DNA of 64,000 nt from Geosiphon pyriformis (taxonomy: Eukaryota; Glomeromycota; Glomeromycetes; Archaeosporales; Geosiphonaceae): positions 808,609 through 872,608 of the forward strand of contig JAAOMT010000222.1 of assembly GCA_016748015.1 (NCBI GenBank). Reading direction: 5' to 3'. The notes under the pieces are model-generated. The model made no database searches and was not told where the DNA came from. It saw only the letters and a list, made by a program, of their open reading frames with translations. The position numbers and the translations under genes are program-made. The first letter of the stretch is position 1. Each line of letters opens with the position of its first letter. Positions 25,659-37,510 of the stretch are shown one piece after another.

Positions 25659-25699
25659 ACTAATTGGGCTGTACTTATTAAACTGGATAATAAAAAAAT
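25659..25699 (+). mobile_element. LINE 3'-end fragment
   Basis: ATTGGGCTGTACTTATTAAA then CTGGATAATAAAAAAA: a second copy of the same 3' terminus as at 25152, differing by G-to-A and C-to-T changes. Confidence 0.6.
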
Positions 25700-25774
25700 A
25701 TACTAATTTTAACAATTATAATATTTAAATTTTTTTTAATATTAAAAGTAATTATAATATATAATATTTATTTA

Positions 25775-27481
25775 GCTGTGCACAGATGACTATTAGTAGC
25801 AGTTAAAAAAAGATTGTATGATAAAAAATATCCTGGTGTGCTGTATTTGCTGTATGATAAAGTAAAATTATTAAATTACATTTTTACTTATGCTCAAGAT
25901 ATTGGTGTTCAAGAAAAAATTTTGGTTAAAGTTTTTATATAGTAAGTTATTTTGGTGGATGCTTATAGACTATTTTTTTCTGCTGTTTTGCAAATGCTTT
26001 TTTAATGTTTTTTACATGTTACCATATATGTAGTAGTATATAAGAAATTTGTGTTAAAAAATTGGTGTACAAAGATTATTAAGATTTTTAATAGAAAAAA
26101 AAAACTATCTTTGCTGTTGTTAATTTTGTTAGGCATCTAATAGAGTTGTATCATTTTAAGATCTAATTAACAAAATTTAAATATAAGATCAATATAGAAA
26201 AGGCTGGTTTGGTTAAAAATAGCAGTTTAATATTAGATTTGTTATATGATTTAATATCTATGCTATTAAATAGTGTAATTAAGATGCTTGGTATTATTAT
26301 CAATAGAATTTTAGCTATTAATTAGCATAAAATTACTCTCATAATTTTTATTATTAATTAATATATATTATTATTATTGCAATTATCACTTATTATTTAA
26401 GCAAATTATTAAATATTATTATTTAATTAATAATTTGATTTGTATTATAGAAATTAAGATAATTAAATTACACAATACTTTAAACTATTTAATATAGTTA
26501 AAATTCGCCAAAATTGATGAAAATTGGCCGAAATAATCAATAGTTTGTAGAAATAACTTGTAGTTTACTGAAATATATCTTTAGTTTGCTAAAATTAAAG
26601 CAAAAAGAAAAGTGCAAGTTTAAAGACTAATACTACAACAAGTTGTATAAAAGAAGAGCTTCTCTTTTTAAGAAAATGTATCTTCTTATAGTATTTTATC
26701 ATAGTATCTTACTTTAGATATCTTAATTAAAACAAATCACCTTTTATACATCTCAAATAAAAATTAAATATTCGAAAACCAAATTCTTTGAAATTATTAC
26801 ACTTGAAATTTTCTCAACACAACTAACATTTTAAAATTAATTAGCTACCAATTTCAATAATCTGTTAATGACTTCAGACCTGGATAAAAAACATTTCTCT
26901 TAACACAATTTTATTTCTTTTATTTTCTTTTTTTTCTTAGTATAATCATTAAAGTAGTCTACAGACAAAATTCCTGTAGAAGAGTTAACTTTTACAGCAA
27001 AATAACTACACATTTCTAGTAAGCTTCCAGATAAGCAATTTCTGAAAAAGAGTTGATGTTTACTACAATGTAACTACATAAAACAACTGACATAAAATTG
27101 GCCATTCTATTTATAAGCTTAGCAATTCAAATTATAAGAAATAATTTGAAGATAAATTCAGTTATTGGAGGTTCAACTACTTTTAGAAAATATAAATTCA
27201 CAACAAACAGACATTAACAATATTAAAAAAAAAGACCAAAAATTTTCAATAATAGTATTATCAAGTTTTTTGCTATTAGTTTCAGTCATTACAAACCATG
27301 TTTTTTACTGGTTTAGATTGTAACATATGTGTTAATATAAGTAAATAGTATTGCTTTGTCTGGTCTAAGTAACTAGTCATATGTAATAAGTGTATAAGTT
27401 ATGTTTAATTTAAGCTACTTAGTCTAATTTTATGTACTAAATAGTAATTGGGCTTTACTCAATAAATAGTATTAAAAAAAA
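25775..27481 (+). mobile_element. 5'-truncated LINE, interrupted by a solo LTR
   Basis: Flanked by a 9-bp target duplication ATTTATTTA (25766-25774 and 27482-27490) with an A-run at its 3' end. Translation of 25780-26300 gives decayed LINE C-terminus: VAVKKRLYDKKYPGVLYL, then LTKFKYKINIEKAGLVKN and SVIKMLGI. The frame resumes directly after the solo LTR at 27255 (GIIKFFAISFSHYK), aligning to the FGIRFGLCK region of the copy at 39077-40754. Several stops are present. The 3' UTR at 27340-27470 contains the conserved tail ATTGGGCTTTACTCAATAAA. Confidence 0.82.
26295..27254 (+). repeat. Solo LTR of the Ty3-type family
   Basis: Aligns along its ~960 bp with the 5' LTR at 30815-31784 (970 bp). It starts TATTATCAATAG where the other has TGTTACCAGTAG, and ends TCAATAATA against CCAGTAACA, so the TG...CA ends have become TA...TA by G-to-A and C-to-T. 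A 4-bp duplication GTAT (26291-26294 and 27255-27258) flanks it. No internal retrotransposon sequence follows, as expected after LTR-LTR recombination. Confidence 0.85.
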
Positions 27482-27490
27482 ATTTATTTA

Positions 27491-30400
27491 ACAAAAATAA
27501 AAAAATAAAAAATAAAACAGATATAATTATGAATTCAAAACTAAATTATCAATTTTAAAAACAGTACAGCCAAAAAAAATCAATTAATTTAAACATATTA
27601 TAAAAAAAAATATTTTAATACTATTTTTATTCATCAAAATTAATCAATATATAAAAGCAGTTATAATTAAATTAAAAAACTTAAAATACATAATAATATA
27701 TTTAAAAATATTAAATATTCAAATTTAAAAGTTATTTAATAACAATTATTAGTTTTAAGTTCTAAAAAATATTTTTAAAATTAATTAAAAAAAATTATGT
27801 ACCAATTTGTAAAATTAAAAATTAAAAATTGGTTTTAAAATAGTAGTATTTAAGTTTATTATTATGTATAATTTTCAAACCTTTATTATTAAGTCTTAAT
27901 TTATATAATTTATTTTCTAAGATTTTATATATATAAAATAGTTTATTTTATTTATGATCAAATTTTTTATTCCATTGTTTTTCAGTCTTAGTTTTGTGTA
28001 AGAAAACTTTATTTTTAATTTTAAATTATTAGTAATTGATTATAGTTTATTGTTATGCTATTTTTTTTGTTAAAAATCAAATATATATTAAAACAGAATT
28101 ATTGTTATTATTAACTTATATATATTAGCCAAAACTTATATAAAAATTAGGATTTTAATTTTTAACAATACAAAAAATTATATAAAAATTTTATGATATA
28201 AATCATTTATAGTAATTAAACAATTTATATAATTTTAAATTGTATCTAATCTTCCAATTTTAATAATATTAAAAAACTAAACTGTAAATATGATAGATTA
28301 AGTTCTTTTCTTTTATATTTACAGTTTAATTTTTTGAATTATATTATAATTTATAAAGTTATTAAAGTTTAAAATTAACCACTTTTATTATTAATTTTTA
28401 ATTTTCAGATGTTGATCAATCAAATTTTAGCCAATTAGCAATTATTAAAGTCATATTATTACATAATAAATTATCAAAGTATTATCATTTTCAAAAAGAC
28501 TTTCAATTAATATTAATTTAATCTTTATATAATTACTTTTTTATAAAGATATAATATCTTTTGGTCTGCATGTCTTCTATTGGTAATATAATATTATTAA
28601 CCATAAATATTTTATTCATACTACCATTATATTTGGTTGTTATTATCAAGACAAAAATCCAGATATCAATATTGTTTACACCAGATGTCAAAAGAATCAT
28701 AAAAATATTATAAACAATTATTGGAGAATTTGGGAATATTATTTGCACTCTATTTGTAACTTTGTGTCTCTTTTGATAAACATTAAGAACAACTGGCTTT
28801 GGTCTTAAGAGCAGCAGATTTAAGACAATAATTGAAATGACTGTAACATAATTGGCTGTTAGCCCAAGAGTAATACTGTGAACAAAATGTTTGGTATTAA
28901 AAAACATTGCAAAAAATTGATTATTTGTCTTAACTTTTATATCTTAAAGCAAAAGTGTGATTCAAAATTTATGAAAAAAATTAATGCAATTAATTTTTTA
29001 ATAAATAGACTTTATGATAAATTATAAATGGCTTACCTTTTTTTACAGCATTATATACTATAATATTTGAAGCATATATCTTAGAGTGGGCAATATTATT
29101 TAATGGCTTAGTAGATATCTCTAATCTGTTTTTATTTATGATTAAAAAAATCTGCCAAATGCTTTTGTAAACACTATAATTGTTGACTTTTATGTAATTT
29201 TTAGGTTTTTCTGTGCAATAAGTTTAATGTTTGTCTTATTATCTGATGTTTAATCAATAATTTGCATTTTATCAGAGTTGGTTTCTTTTTTTATATGTTT
29301 GTTTTCATTATGTGGATGCATTAGTTTAGGCAGATATGGGGTTTTTTCTAGAGATTTTAAAACAAAGCCTTTAAAATAGATTAGAGAAATTGGATGAGGT
29401 AATATTGTAGTTAAAGATAATTGATCATATAACTTGACCATTGAATTAGACAGAATATATGACTGGCTAATATTTGTATTATCTGAAACTCTAACCTTTA
29501 ACTTTATTTTTCCAATTGTTAATAGTAGCAAAAAATTTTAATGCCACTACATATTAAGATTCACATACATAGACATTATTGTTATCAAATTTTTTGGGAT
29601 ATTCTATAAATAGATTTTATGGAATTAAACTTACAGTAATTATACCTTAAACATAATATCTATATGCATAACATATAATTTTTTTACAATATCTTAAAAC
29701 ATATGTTTTTTAATGACTAATGTTTTGAACACTTCTTTTTTATAAAATTTCAGAAATAGATTGTATTCTGTTTAATGAAAGAAATAATTAAAAACTTAAA
29801 AATATAAAACATAAGAATAGTATTTATAATTAAAAATTAATTTGATTAGATTTGAAAAAAAAACCTGCAAACTATTTTTGCAATCTATAAGAGATAAAAA
29901 ACAGTAAACATCTTTGAAAATTTTGACCAGTATTATTTTTATTATAATGTGGATACTTATTTTGAATTCACAAATAACTTTTCAATGATTATAATATTGT
30001 ATGTCAAAAAATTGCTTAGATTTAAGAGATATATGAAATTTTTTGTAATAAAAGTTTCTGGTTAAATTTAATATTTGAATAATGAATTATACCAAAAAGA
30101 AATATAATGACTAAAATACTTATTATGTATTCGACTAAATTATAATCTAGTTTTAAAATTGGTTTCTTAGACTGTAAAAAAAATTTTAATTGTTAAATAT
30201 TTTAACAACTTATTAAAATGTAATATATAATAACTTATTACAATAATCAAAAAACTTACATCAATTGGTATTAATTTAAGAGAATCAGATTGGAATTAAA
30301 AGATCTTTGGTTTTATTTTAATTGAGAAAACTGAAATTGTTTTAAAGCCCATAATCTTAAATAGTTCTTTTTTATTAGTGTTGTATATTTTCTAATAAGT

Positions 30401-30814
30401 TCATTTTGATGCAAAAAATATATAAAATATATTAGTTCAAATAAATAAAACCCAGATTTTTTTGTAAAGACTTAATAAACTTCTTATTTGTAAGAATTTG
30501 GCATTTTTGAAAATACATGAATCATCATTAAAATACATGGTATTTTTGAAATCAATTGCAAATTTTGATTAAATTCATAAATAAATAATATTCTTTTTAA
30601 ATTTTCTATTGATGTAATGTAAAAAACATATATTAAGTATTAAGTGACCAATAAAAAAGAAGTGCATAATACTAATCTTAATCATGTTTAAGAATTTTGG
30701 CTTTTTGATTACATCATAATATTCTGGATATTCTTCTTTGAACAGTAAATCCATAAATAATTTAGCATATTTTTAATTACTAAATATAAAAATAAGAGGT
30801 CACAACTAAGCTGT
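27491..30814. other. AT-rich spacer with unidentified open frames
   Basis: Two minus-strand open frames stand out from the desert by less extreme composition: 28533-28907 (124 codons, with LLLLRPKPVVLNVYQKRHKV) and 29250-29531 (93 codons, with LKVRVSDNTNISQSYI). I recognise neither. They could be remnants of one mobile-element gene, as both are on the same strand 340 bp apart. Nothing else was identified. Confidence 0.4.
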
Positions 30815-31784
30815 TGTTACCAGTAGAATTTTAGCTATTAATTAGCATGAAATTACCTTTATAATTCCTATAATTAATTAGTATATTAATATCATTTCAA
30901 ATTATCATTTATTATTTAATCAATTATCACATATCACGATTCAATTAAATAATCCAATTAGTATAACAAAAAGTAGAATGATCAAATTACACAATACCCT
31001 GAACTTTGTAACATTCAAAAGTTCGCCGAAATTTATAAAAAATTCGTCGAAATTATGAATAGTTCACCCAAATTAATCAATAGTTCAGCGAAATAACTTG
31101 TAGTCCATCAAAATGTATCTTTAGTTCGCCAAAATTTGAGCAAAAAGAAAAAGTGCAAGTTCATAGACTAGTACTACAACAAGTTGTATAAAAGAAAAGC
31201 TTTTCTTTTCAAGAAAATGTATCTTACTTTAGATTTATCACTTAGAACCATTCCTATACACACAAAGAGAAATAAATATCAAATAATTTGAAAAACCAAA
31301 TTCTTTAATTATTGCACTTGAAAAATCCCCAAAACCCAACTAACATTTTGAAATTGATTAGCTACCAATTTCAGTAAACTGTTAGTGACTCCAGGCTTAG
31401 ATAGAAAACGTTTCCCTTGACAAAATTCTATTTCTTTTATATTTCTTTATTTTTCTTTTCTTTTCTTATTACAATCATTAGGGTAGCCTACAGACAAGAT
31501 TTTTGTAGAAGAGTTGACTTTCACAGCAAAGTAACTACACATTTTTAGTAAGCTTCCAGACAAGCAATTCTTGGGAAAGAGTTGATGTTCACTACAACAT
31601 AACTACATAAAGTAACTGGCATAGAATTGGCCATTTAATTCATAAGCCCAGCAGTTCAAATTATAAGAGATAATTTGAAGATAAATTCAGTTATTGGAGG
31701 TTCAATTACTTCTAGAAAACATGAATTTGCAACCAACAGACATTTACAACATTTAAGAAAAGAGACCAAAAACCTCCAGTAACA
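30815..31784 (+). repeat. 5' LTR
   Basis: Begins TGTTACCAGTAG and ends CCTCCAGTAACA (TG...CA ends). Its boundaries are fixed by comparison with the solo LTR at 26295-27254. The two share AATTTTAGCTATTAATTAGC near the start and a cluster of TTCGCC-like motifs near 200-330 bp in. Confidence 0.85.
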
Positions 31785-31786
31785 TT

Positions 31787-31804
31787 TGGTGCTCTCCCAA
31801 GGAA
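31787..31804 (+). promoter_or_regulatory. Candidate tRNA primer-binding site
   Basis: TGGTGCTCTCCCAAGG starts two bases after the LTR end, as expected for a minus-strand primer site that pairs with a tRNA 3' CCA. The tRNA was not identified. Confidence 0.5.
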
Positions 31805-31829
31805 ATAACACAGCAACAACAAATTCAAA

Positions 31830-32549
31830 GTGATAACCACACCAGACACAACAACTTTAGAGTATCATCAGTCAATTTACACCCACTGCAAGCAAAGATT
31901 CAACATCCCAGACGGAATTGAAGTTGTCAAGAAATCAGTATACCAATATATTGAAAATCACATCAACAATTATCTTTTTGGAAATTACAACATTTTAGAA
32001 GTTAGAAGCAACCTCTACAATAATCTAGTGCTCTATTCATGATTGGGAACTAAAGACCTTAACAGTGAAACACTTGCCACCTACTTTCAAGAACTCAATT
32101 ACAACATTATCAAATATTGTGAAGAAAAATATCCAGTACAGTCTAAATATTCTCTTAACTTTGAATCAGAAACAGAGACAAGCAACAAAGACAAACAAAA
32201 AGTGAAACAATACTCAAGAACCACTCCAAACACTCCAATACTACCAAAAACAACTGCCAAACACTTGCAAACACCTGAACAAGAAACCAGTATCAAATTA
32301 CCACTTTCTATTACACCATTTCCAATTTCATTTATTCAACCACAAACACCAAGTTCACCACTTAACCATTTTTCCAAACCAGAAGATTTTCAGTCACCTA
32401 AAAATCCTACTCAACAACAGAAACCAATATCAACAAGTGCCAATATCATTGATTACTTACAAAAAAACGAAAGTAATCATTCAAAAAGCTTGGAAAGTGA
32501 AGAAACTAAACCAGAACCAGAAGAAGCCACAGAAAATGAAAAAAAATGA
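31830..32549 (+). pseudogene. Ty3 element ORF1, function unknown
   Basis: Two open blocks in one frame (31830-32042 and 32043-32549) separated by a TGA that fits a former TGG (LYS-W-LG). The first block is globular (IEVVKKSVYQYIENHIN); the second is Pro/Thr/Gln-rich and ends in acidic ATENEKK. The frame closes with GAA AAA AAA TGA: an eight-A run whose last A and the following TG form the ATG of gag in the -1 frame. Either translational coupling or -1 slippage could link it to gag. I do not recognise a domain. Confidence 0.6.
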
Positions 32550-33780
32550 CAACTGCTTATATTGCAAAGATTCCAGAATTCACTGGTGAAGATAATGATA
32601 CCAGTTCTCAAGAATGGCTTGACAAAGTTCAAAAAGCAGAAGATGCAAATGGTTGGAATGCAGCAAGAATGCTTAAAGCAATTCCATACTTTCTCCAAGG
32701 AACTGCAAGAGAATGATTTAAAAACTTAGAAGAACTATTTGAAAACTGGCAAGCATTCAAAAATGCTTTTCTACAACAATTTACCGACAACAACACCTCT
32801 ATCACTCTCAGAAACCACTTTCACAATATCAAACAAGAAACATCTGAAACTGTTATGATCTATCTTGGAAGATTTAACAAACTTCTCAGATGAATCCGAC
32901 AATTGGAAACCAATGACTACTATTCTGATGCTCAAATTCTGAATCAGTTTATAGCAGGGTTAAAAGACAAACTGATTAAGAAAGTCCATCTACATGCTCC
33001 AGCAGACTTAGCAACTGCTATTAGACATGCAAAGAATTATGAAATGGCTATGGAAGAAGCAAACCACACCAAACTTATTAACTTGGCTATTGGAGAAACC
33101 AGCTCAGCAGCTGAAAAAAAGATAGACCAACTCACAAAGAAGATTGAAAGCTATTTTACAAACCAGCAACAACAGCAGCAACAACCACAAAAATATTAAC
33201 CACCACAGTGATGCAACCAAAACAACTTTGGACCACTATCCAACAACCAACCTCAAAATTGTCACTATTGTAAAATTCCAGGACACTGGAAACGAGATTG
33301 CAGGAAACTACAAAGAGACCAACAAAACAGGAGTAATCAACGTTACTCTTCACCACAACAATCTTATTACTAACTTCCACCACCAACTTATTATTCACTG
33401 AGACCACAAATTCAAAACAGCTATTATCAACTAGCTCCACAACCAATTCAACAACAATATCAGCAACTTTTACCAATTCAGCAATATCAGACACCACTCA
33501 CTCAACAATATCAAGTACCAGCAAGAAGATTGGTTCAACATAATCAATTTACACCCCAAAATCAATTTCAGTATAACAACAACAGAATTAATCCAAATAA
33601 TCAGTTGGTTCTCCAAAATTCTGGTCAGCAAAGACCCAATTACTATCACACTCAACCCAGTTATCTTACAATACCAGAAGAATCGGATTTTCAACAACCT
33701 GCATTTTCTGAAAGTAAAGTTGCAGCACCCAGATCAAACTCTTTCAACAACACTATTCCACCAGCTCAAATTGCCCAAAA
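32546..33780 (+). pseudogene. Ty3 gag (capsid plus CCHC zinc knuckle)
   Basis: Starts at the ATG overlapping the ORF1 stop: MTTAYIAKIPEFTGEDN. The capsid-like region has the retrotransposon gag signature around 32690-33100 (TARE-stop-FKNLEE, where W is expected at the stop; LRNHFHNIKQ; DAQILNQFIAGLKDK). The knuckle CHYCKIPGHWKRDC (Cx2Cx4Hx4C) is at 33260-33301, followed by a Gln/Asn/Tyr/Pro-rich tail. In-frame stops at 32714, 32891 and in the tail inactivate it. The frame moves by -1 near 33780, where pol begins. Confidence 0.82.
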
Positions 33781-36700
33781 TGCAATCTTTCAGATATATT
33801 TTCATTCGAATTTGAAGCAAATGAATCACCATTCTTGCTTAGTAATGCAGCAGCTAATGAACAAAAAGCTATCACTGTCATGTACACTGAAGCTACAGTA
33901 GAAGGAAAATTCATCTGACTAATTCTAGACAGTAGATCAGCTGGAAGTATTATCACTTACCAGTTAATGCAATAGCTTCAAATAACTGTTAACAGACCAG
34001 CCCAAACTGTAATTGTTACAGCAGATAGTATAAAAAAGACACCAGTAGAAGAAATTGACAATTTTTCATTCACTATTGATGGAATCACCATTCCAGTCAA
34101 AGTTCTAGTCATGGATGCACCCCAATATTAAGCTCTGGTCAAAAATGATTGGCTTCTTAAGGCCAATGCAAACTTGGACTGGAAAACTCAGGAATTAAAA
34201 ATCTCATACCAAGGACAATACATCATAGTACCTGCTACTTGTGGTACTTTTAACAAATAATCAGAAAAAGCCCCAGTATTTGAATTTGAAAAGGAGAAAA
34301 AAATGCCACTTACTGAAACCTACATGGCTCTTGGATCAACATTCAATTGGGCTGAAGAAACAGAACAGGAAATTTTTGAAGAATCAAGAAGATGGAAGAA
34401 AGTTAGATATTCTACATTAGAACCATGGAAACAACCACCCTATATTCCACTCAAATGCAAAGATTGCAACAAGAAACTTTCATCAATGGGAGCATGTATT
34501 TCTCCAGAAGAGGAATATAAAACTCACACCTATTACTTTTGTAAAACATGCCATAGAAAATGATTTGGATTTCCAAAAAGAAGTGGAAAATGGGACAAAA
34601 TATCTTGCCTTACATGTGGAAATATATTACCAAAAGAATACAACTGGATTAATGTTGCAATGAAAGGAGGAGTATGTGATCAAACCTGTCAATATGCTCT
34701 ATCAATTTCAGAAAAAGTCAGAAGAGAAACACTATTTAATGCAACATATAACAGTATTCTCAATAAACTTTACCACTACTCTCATAATGCTGAAATGATT
34801 TTTGACTTAGCAATAGCATTGATCAATAGAGCCACTCAAGAAGATGTCTGTCAAATAAAAGAAGCTGAATACATTGAGTATACCATAGAATTAGCTGGAT
34901 TTGATTATAAAAATAAAGCAGAAACATATTACCAAATTGCAAGCCATACATATCCGACCAAAGAAGCTCAAATCTAACAATTAGAGCAAATAAACATTCA
35001 ATTGTGTGAAGAATACATTATGCCTTGTGATAACCAATGATGTTTAGAATGCTATGCTCTTAGCATTCCCCTGCCAGAAGAGAATGATGAAAATGAAATC
35101 AAATTTGGAGTATTCGAACTAGTAGAAAAACTACCAACTATCCCCATCTATCTCCTTGAAAAGCAACCACCTTTACAACTTAAATATTTTGACAACCATG
35201 GCCAAGGAATCAGACCAGAAAAAGCACACAAAATTGATGCCGGATATGACCTAAGATACCCAGAAAAAGATACTTTGGTTCTCCAATCAAAGTCTTTGAC
35301 AAAAATTAATCTCAAAATTGCTCTTAAAATTCTACCTGGAGCAATGGTTCAAATTGCCTTTAGATCATCATTGGCAAGCAAAGGAATCAATATTAGAGGA
35401 GAAGTTATAGATGCAGGATACACTGGAGATATTACCATTATGCTGCAGAATGAAACAGACAAATCATTTAAGATTGAACATGCTGAAAAAATCACTCAAG
35501 CAATTTACCTACTCTTAATCAATATTTCGAGTCTACAATTAGTTAACAACAGAGAACAATTGAGAAAAAGTGAAAGAGGAACTCAAAGTTTTGGTTCAAC
35601 TAAATGATTTACAGTTCCAGTAAACATAGCCCTTAAAATACAAAATGAATCTCACCAGATTCTTTAACTTCCCCAACCAATTACTATTTCACCTTTTGAA
35701 GAACATCACGAAATTTACACTTGCTCAAAACTTACTACTACTCAACAAATCTTTGAATCCAATGAACAAATCTGTTTGAAGCATGAAATCTCAATTCCAA
35801 ACGTTTATATTCCCAAAGGAATGAAAAAATTTCAAGTTACATTCTACAACCCCAATAATTATCCTATTGTCTTATTAAACAAATTAGAGATTGGAATCAT
35901 ACACAGCAATATTTTTCAAGATAAAAACCCTTAAATTGTTTCTAATTTTATCGAAATTATAAGGCACACTCTATTCTCAAATCCAAATATCATTTTTACC
36001 ACTAAAAACTACCATCTTTTGTAAGAAAAACTCTCTCGTATTAACATTGGTCTTTTAGAACCTTAACAACAAAGACAATTGAAACAATTGATAGCTGAAT
36101 TTGCAAATATATTTGCAAAAGACAACAATGACTTGGGAAAAACGGATATTGTTCAACATTAAATCTATACAGGAGATGCTCCACCAAAACGTCAGCAAGC
36201 TTACAGAGTGCCACCTGCCAGTTACCAATTCATCAGAGAAGAAGTTCAGAGAATGCTTAATAATGGATTGATTCAACTATCAAGAAGTCCTTGGGCCTCA
36301 CCAGTAGTTTTTGTCAAAAAAAAAAATAGAAAAATCAGATTTTGTGTTGACTATTGCCAATTGAACAGTGTAACAATTAGAGATGCTTACCCTCTTCCAA
36401 GAATTGATGACATGCTAGATGCTCTAGAAAAAGCCAAGTTTTTCTCAACTTTAGACTTAGAAAGTGAATACTGACAAGTTGAAATGGACCCAAAAGACCA
36501 ACCCAAAACAGTATTTACCACCCAAGAAGGAAACTATGAGTTCAATGTTATGCCTTTTGGACTCTGCAATGCACCAGCAACATTTCAACGACTCATGAAT
36601 GTTGTATATGAAGGACTCTTATGGCAATCAGTAGTTGTTTACCTTGATGACACTGATGTGTATTTACCAAGCTTTGAAGCCCATTTTATTCACCTGCAAG

Positions 36701-37452
36701 AAGTTTTTCAATGATTATAGAAAGCAGAATTAAAATTAAATATTGAGAAATATCACTTTGGAAAAACAAGCTTAATCTTTCTTGGACACATTGTAAGCAA
36801 AGATGAAGTCAAACCAAACTCTAGAACAATCAGTGCTGTCAAAAACTTCCAAACTCCCAAAAATACTACAGAACTACGAGGATTTATAGGATTAGCCTTC
36901 TACTATCGGAAATTCATTAAAAGATTCTCAGAAATTGCCAAACCACTCAATTATCTTACCAACAAAAATGTGTCATACAAATAGACAGAAAAACAACAGA
37001 AAGTTTTTGAAACTCTCAAAACAAGATTGACAACAGTCTCAGTTCTTGCATACCCAAACTTCAACAAACAATTTCAACTAGCCACTAATGCTTCATACAT
37101 AGCATTCGGTGCTATATTATCACAATTAAATGAAAATGGGCAAGAACAAGTTATCACCTATGCTAGTAGAACACTCAAACCAACAGAACTAAAATATGGC
37201 TCAACTGAATTAGAAGCTGCTGCAGTTATTTGGGCTCTTAAACATTTTTAACAATATTTGAAGAATGGAAAAGAATTTGACATAATAACAAACAACATTG
37301 GTCTCAAATGGCTCAATAAAAAGAAAACTGAACAAAGTGCCAAACAGTTTCGATGGAATGACTTCCTAGCAGACTACAAATATATTGTACACCACAAACC
37401 AGGAAAACTACATACCAATGTTGATAGCCTCTCAAGAATGAGACAAAATTAA
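33776..37452 (+). pseudogene. Ty3 pol: protease, Cys-rich domain, dUTPase, RT, RNase H
   Basis: Protease: LILDSRSAGS at about 33919-33948 (DSGSAG expected, Gly changed to Arg). Cys-rich region about 34450-35070: CKDC, CKTC, CLTC, then CLEC in a segment not usual in Ty3 pol. dUTPase about 35215-35605 (listed separately). RT about 36190-36960: PPASYQFIREEVQRML, SPWASPVVFVKKK, FCVDYCQLN, DAYPLPRIDD, EYstopQVEM (W expected), PFGLCNAPATFQRLM and the active site VVYLDDTDV with both Asp intact. RNase H about 37040-37452: FQLATNASY (catalytic Asp to Asn), YGSTELEAAAVIWALKHF, IITNNIGLKWL (Asp to Asn), HHKPGKLHTNVDSLSR. Stops are scattered throughout and nearly all fit TGG, CAA/CAG or CGA ancestors. 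Confidence 0.86.
35215..35607 (+). other. dUTPase domain embedded in Ty3 pol between protease and RT
   Basis: All five trimeric dUTPase motifs appear in order: DAGYDLRY (motif 1, from 35236), RSSLASKG (motif 2), GEVIDAGYTGDI (motif 3, with the catalytic Asp and the base-stacking Tyr), AEKITQAIYL (motif 4), RGTQSFGST (motif 5, P-loop-like). It is in the same frame as protease and RT and has no stop inside. The enzyme hydrolyses dUTP to dUMP, which would limit uracil incorporation during reverse transcription. A further segment after it (about 35610-35940, GMKKFQVTFYNPNNYPIVLL) looks like a second beta-rich repeat. Family membership is secure; whether it was active is not shown. Confidence 0.88.
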
Positions 37453-37510
37453 TACCAACAACAAATTCCACCACAACTTACCAACCTACCAACAAAATAA
37501 CCAAACAAGA

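Larger units (their letters stand above)
23797..25765. other. AT-rich spacer upstream of the ATP-grasp-like gene
   Basis: Up to about 24140 the DNA is moderately AT-rich and probably includes the promoter. Beyond that it is a desert with one microsatellite and two short LINE 3'-end fragments. Confidence 0.55.

Noticed and set aside
32140-33500. CAACAA-rich stretches as a CRISPR or minisatellite
   Set aside because: They are codon runs for Gln/Thr/Pro-rich linkers in ORF1 and gag; there are no regular spacers.
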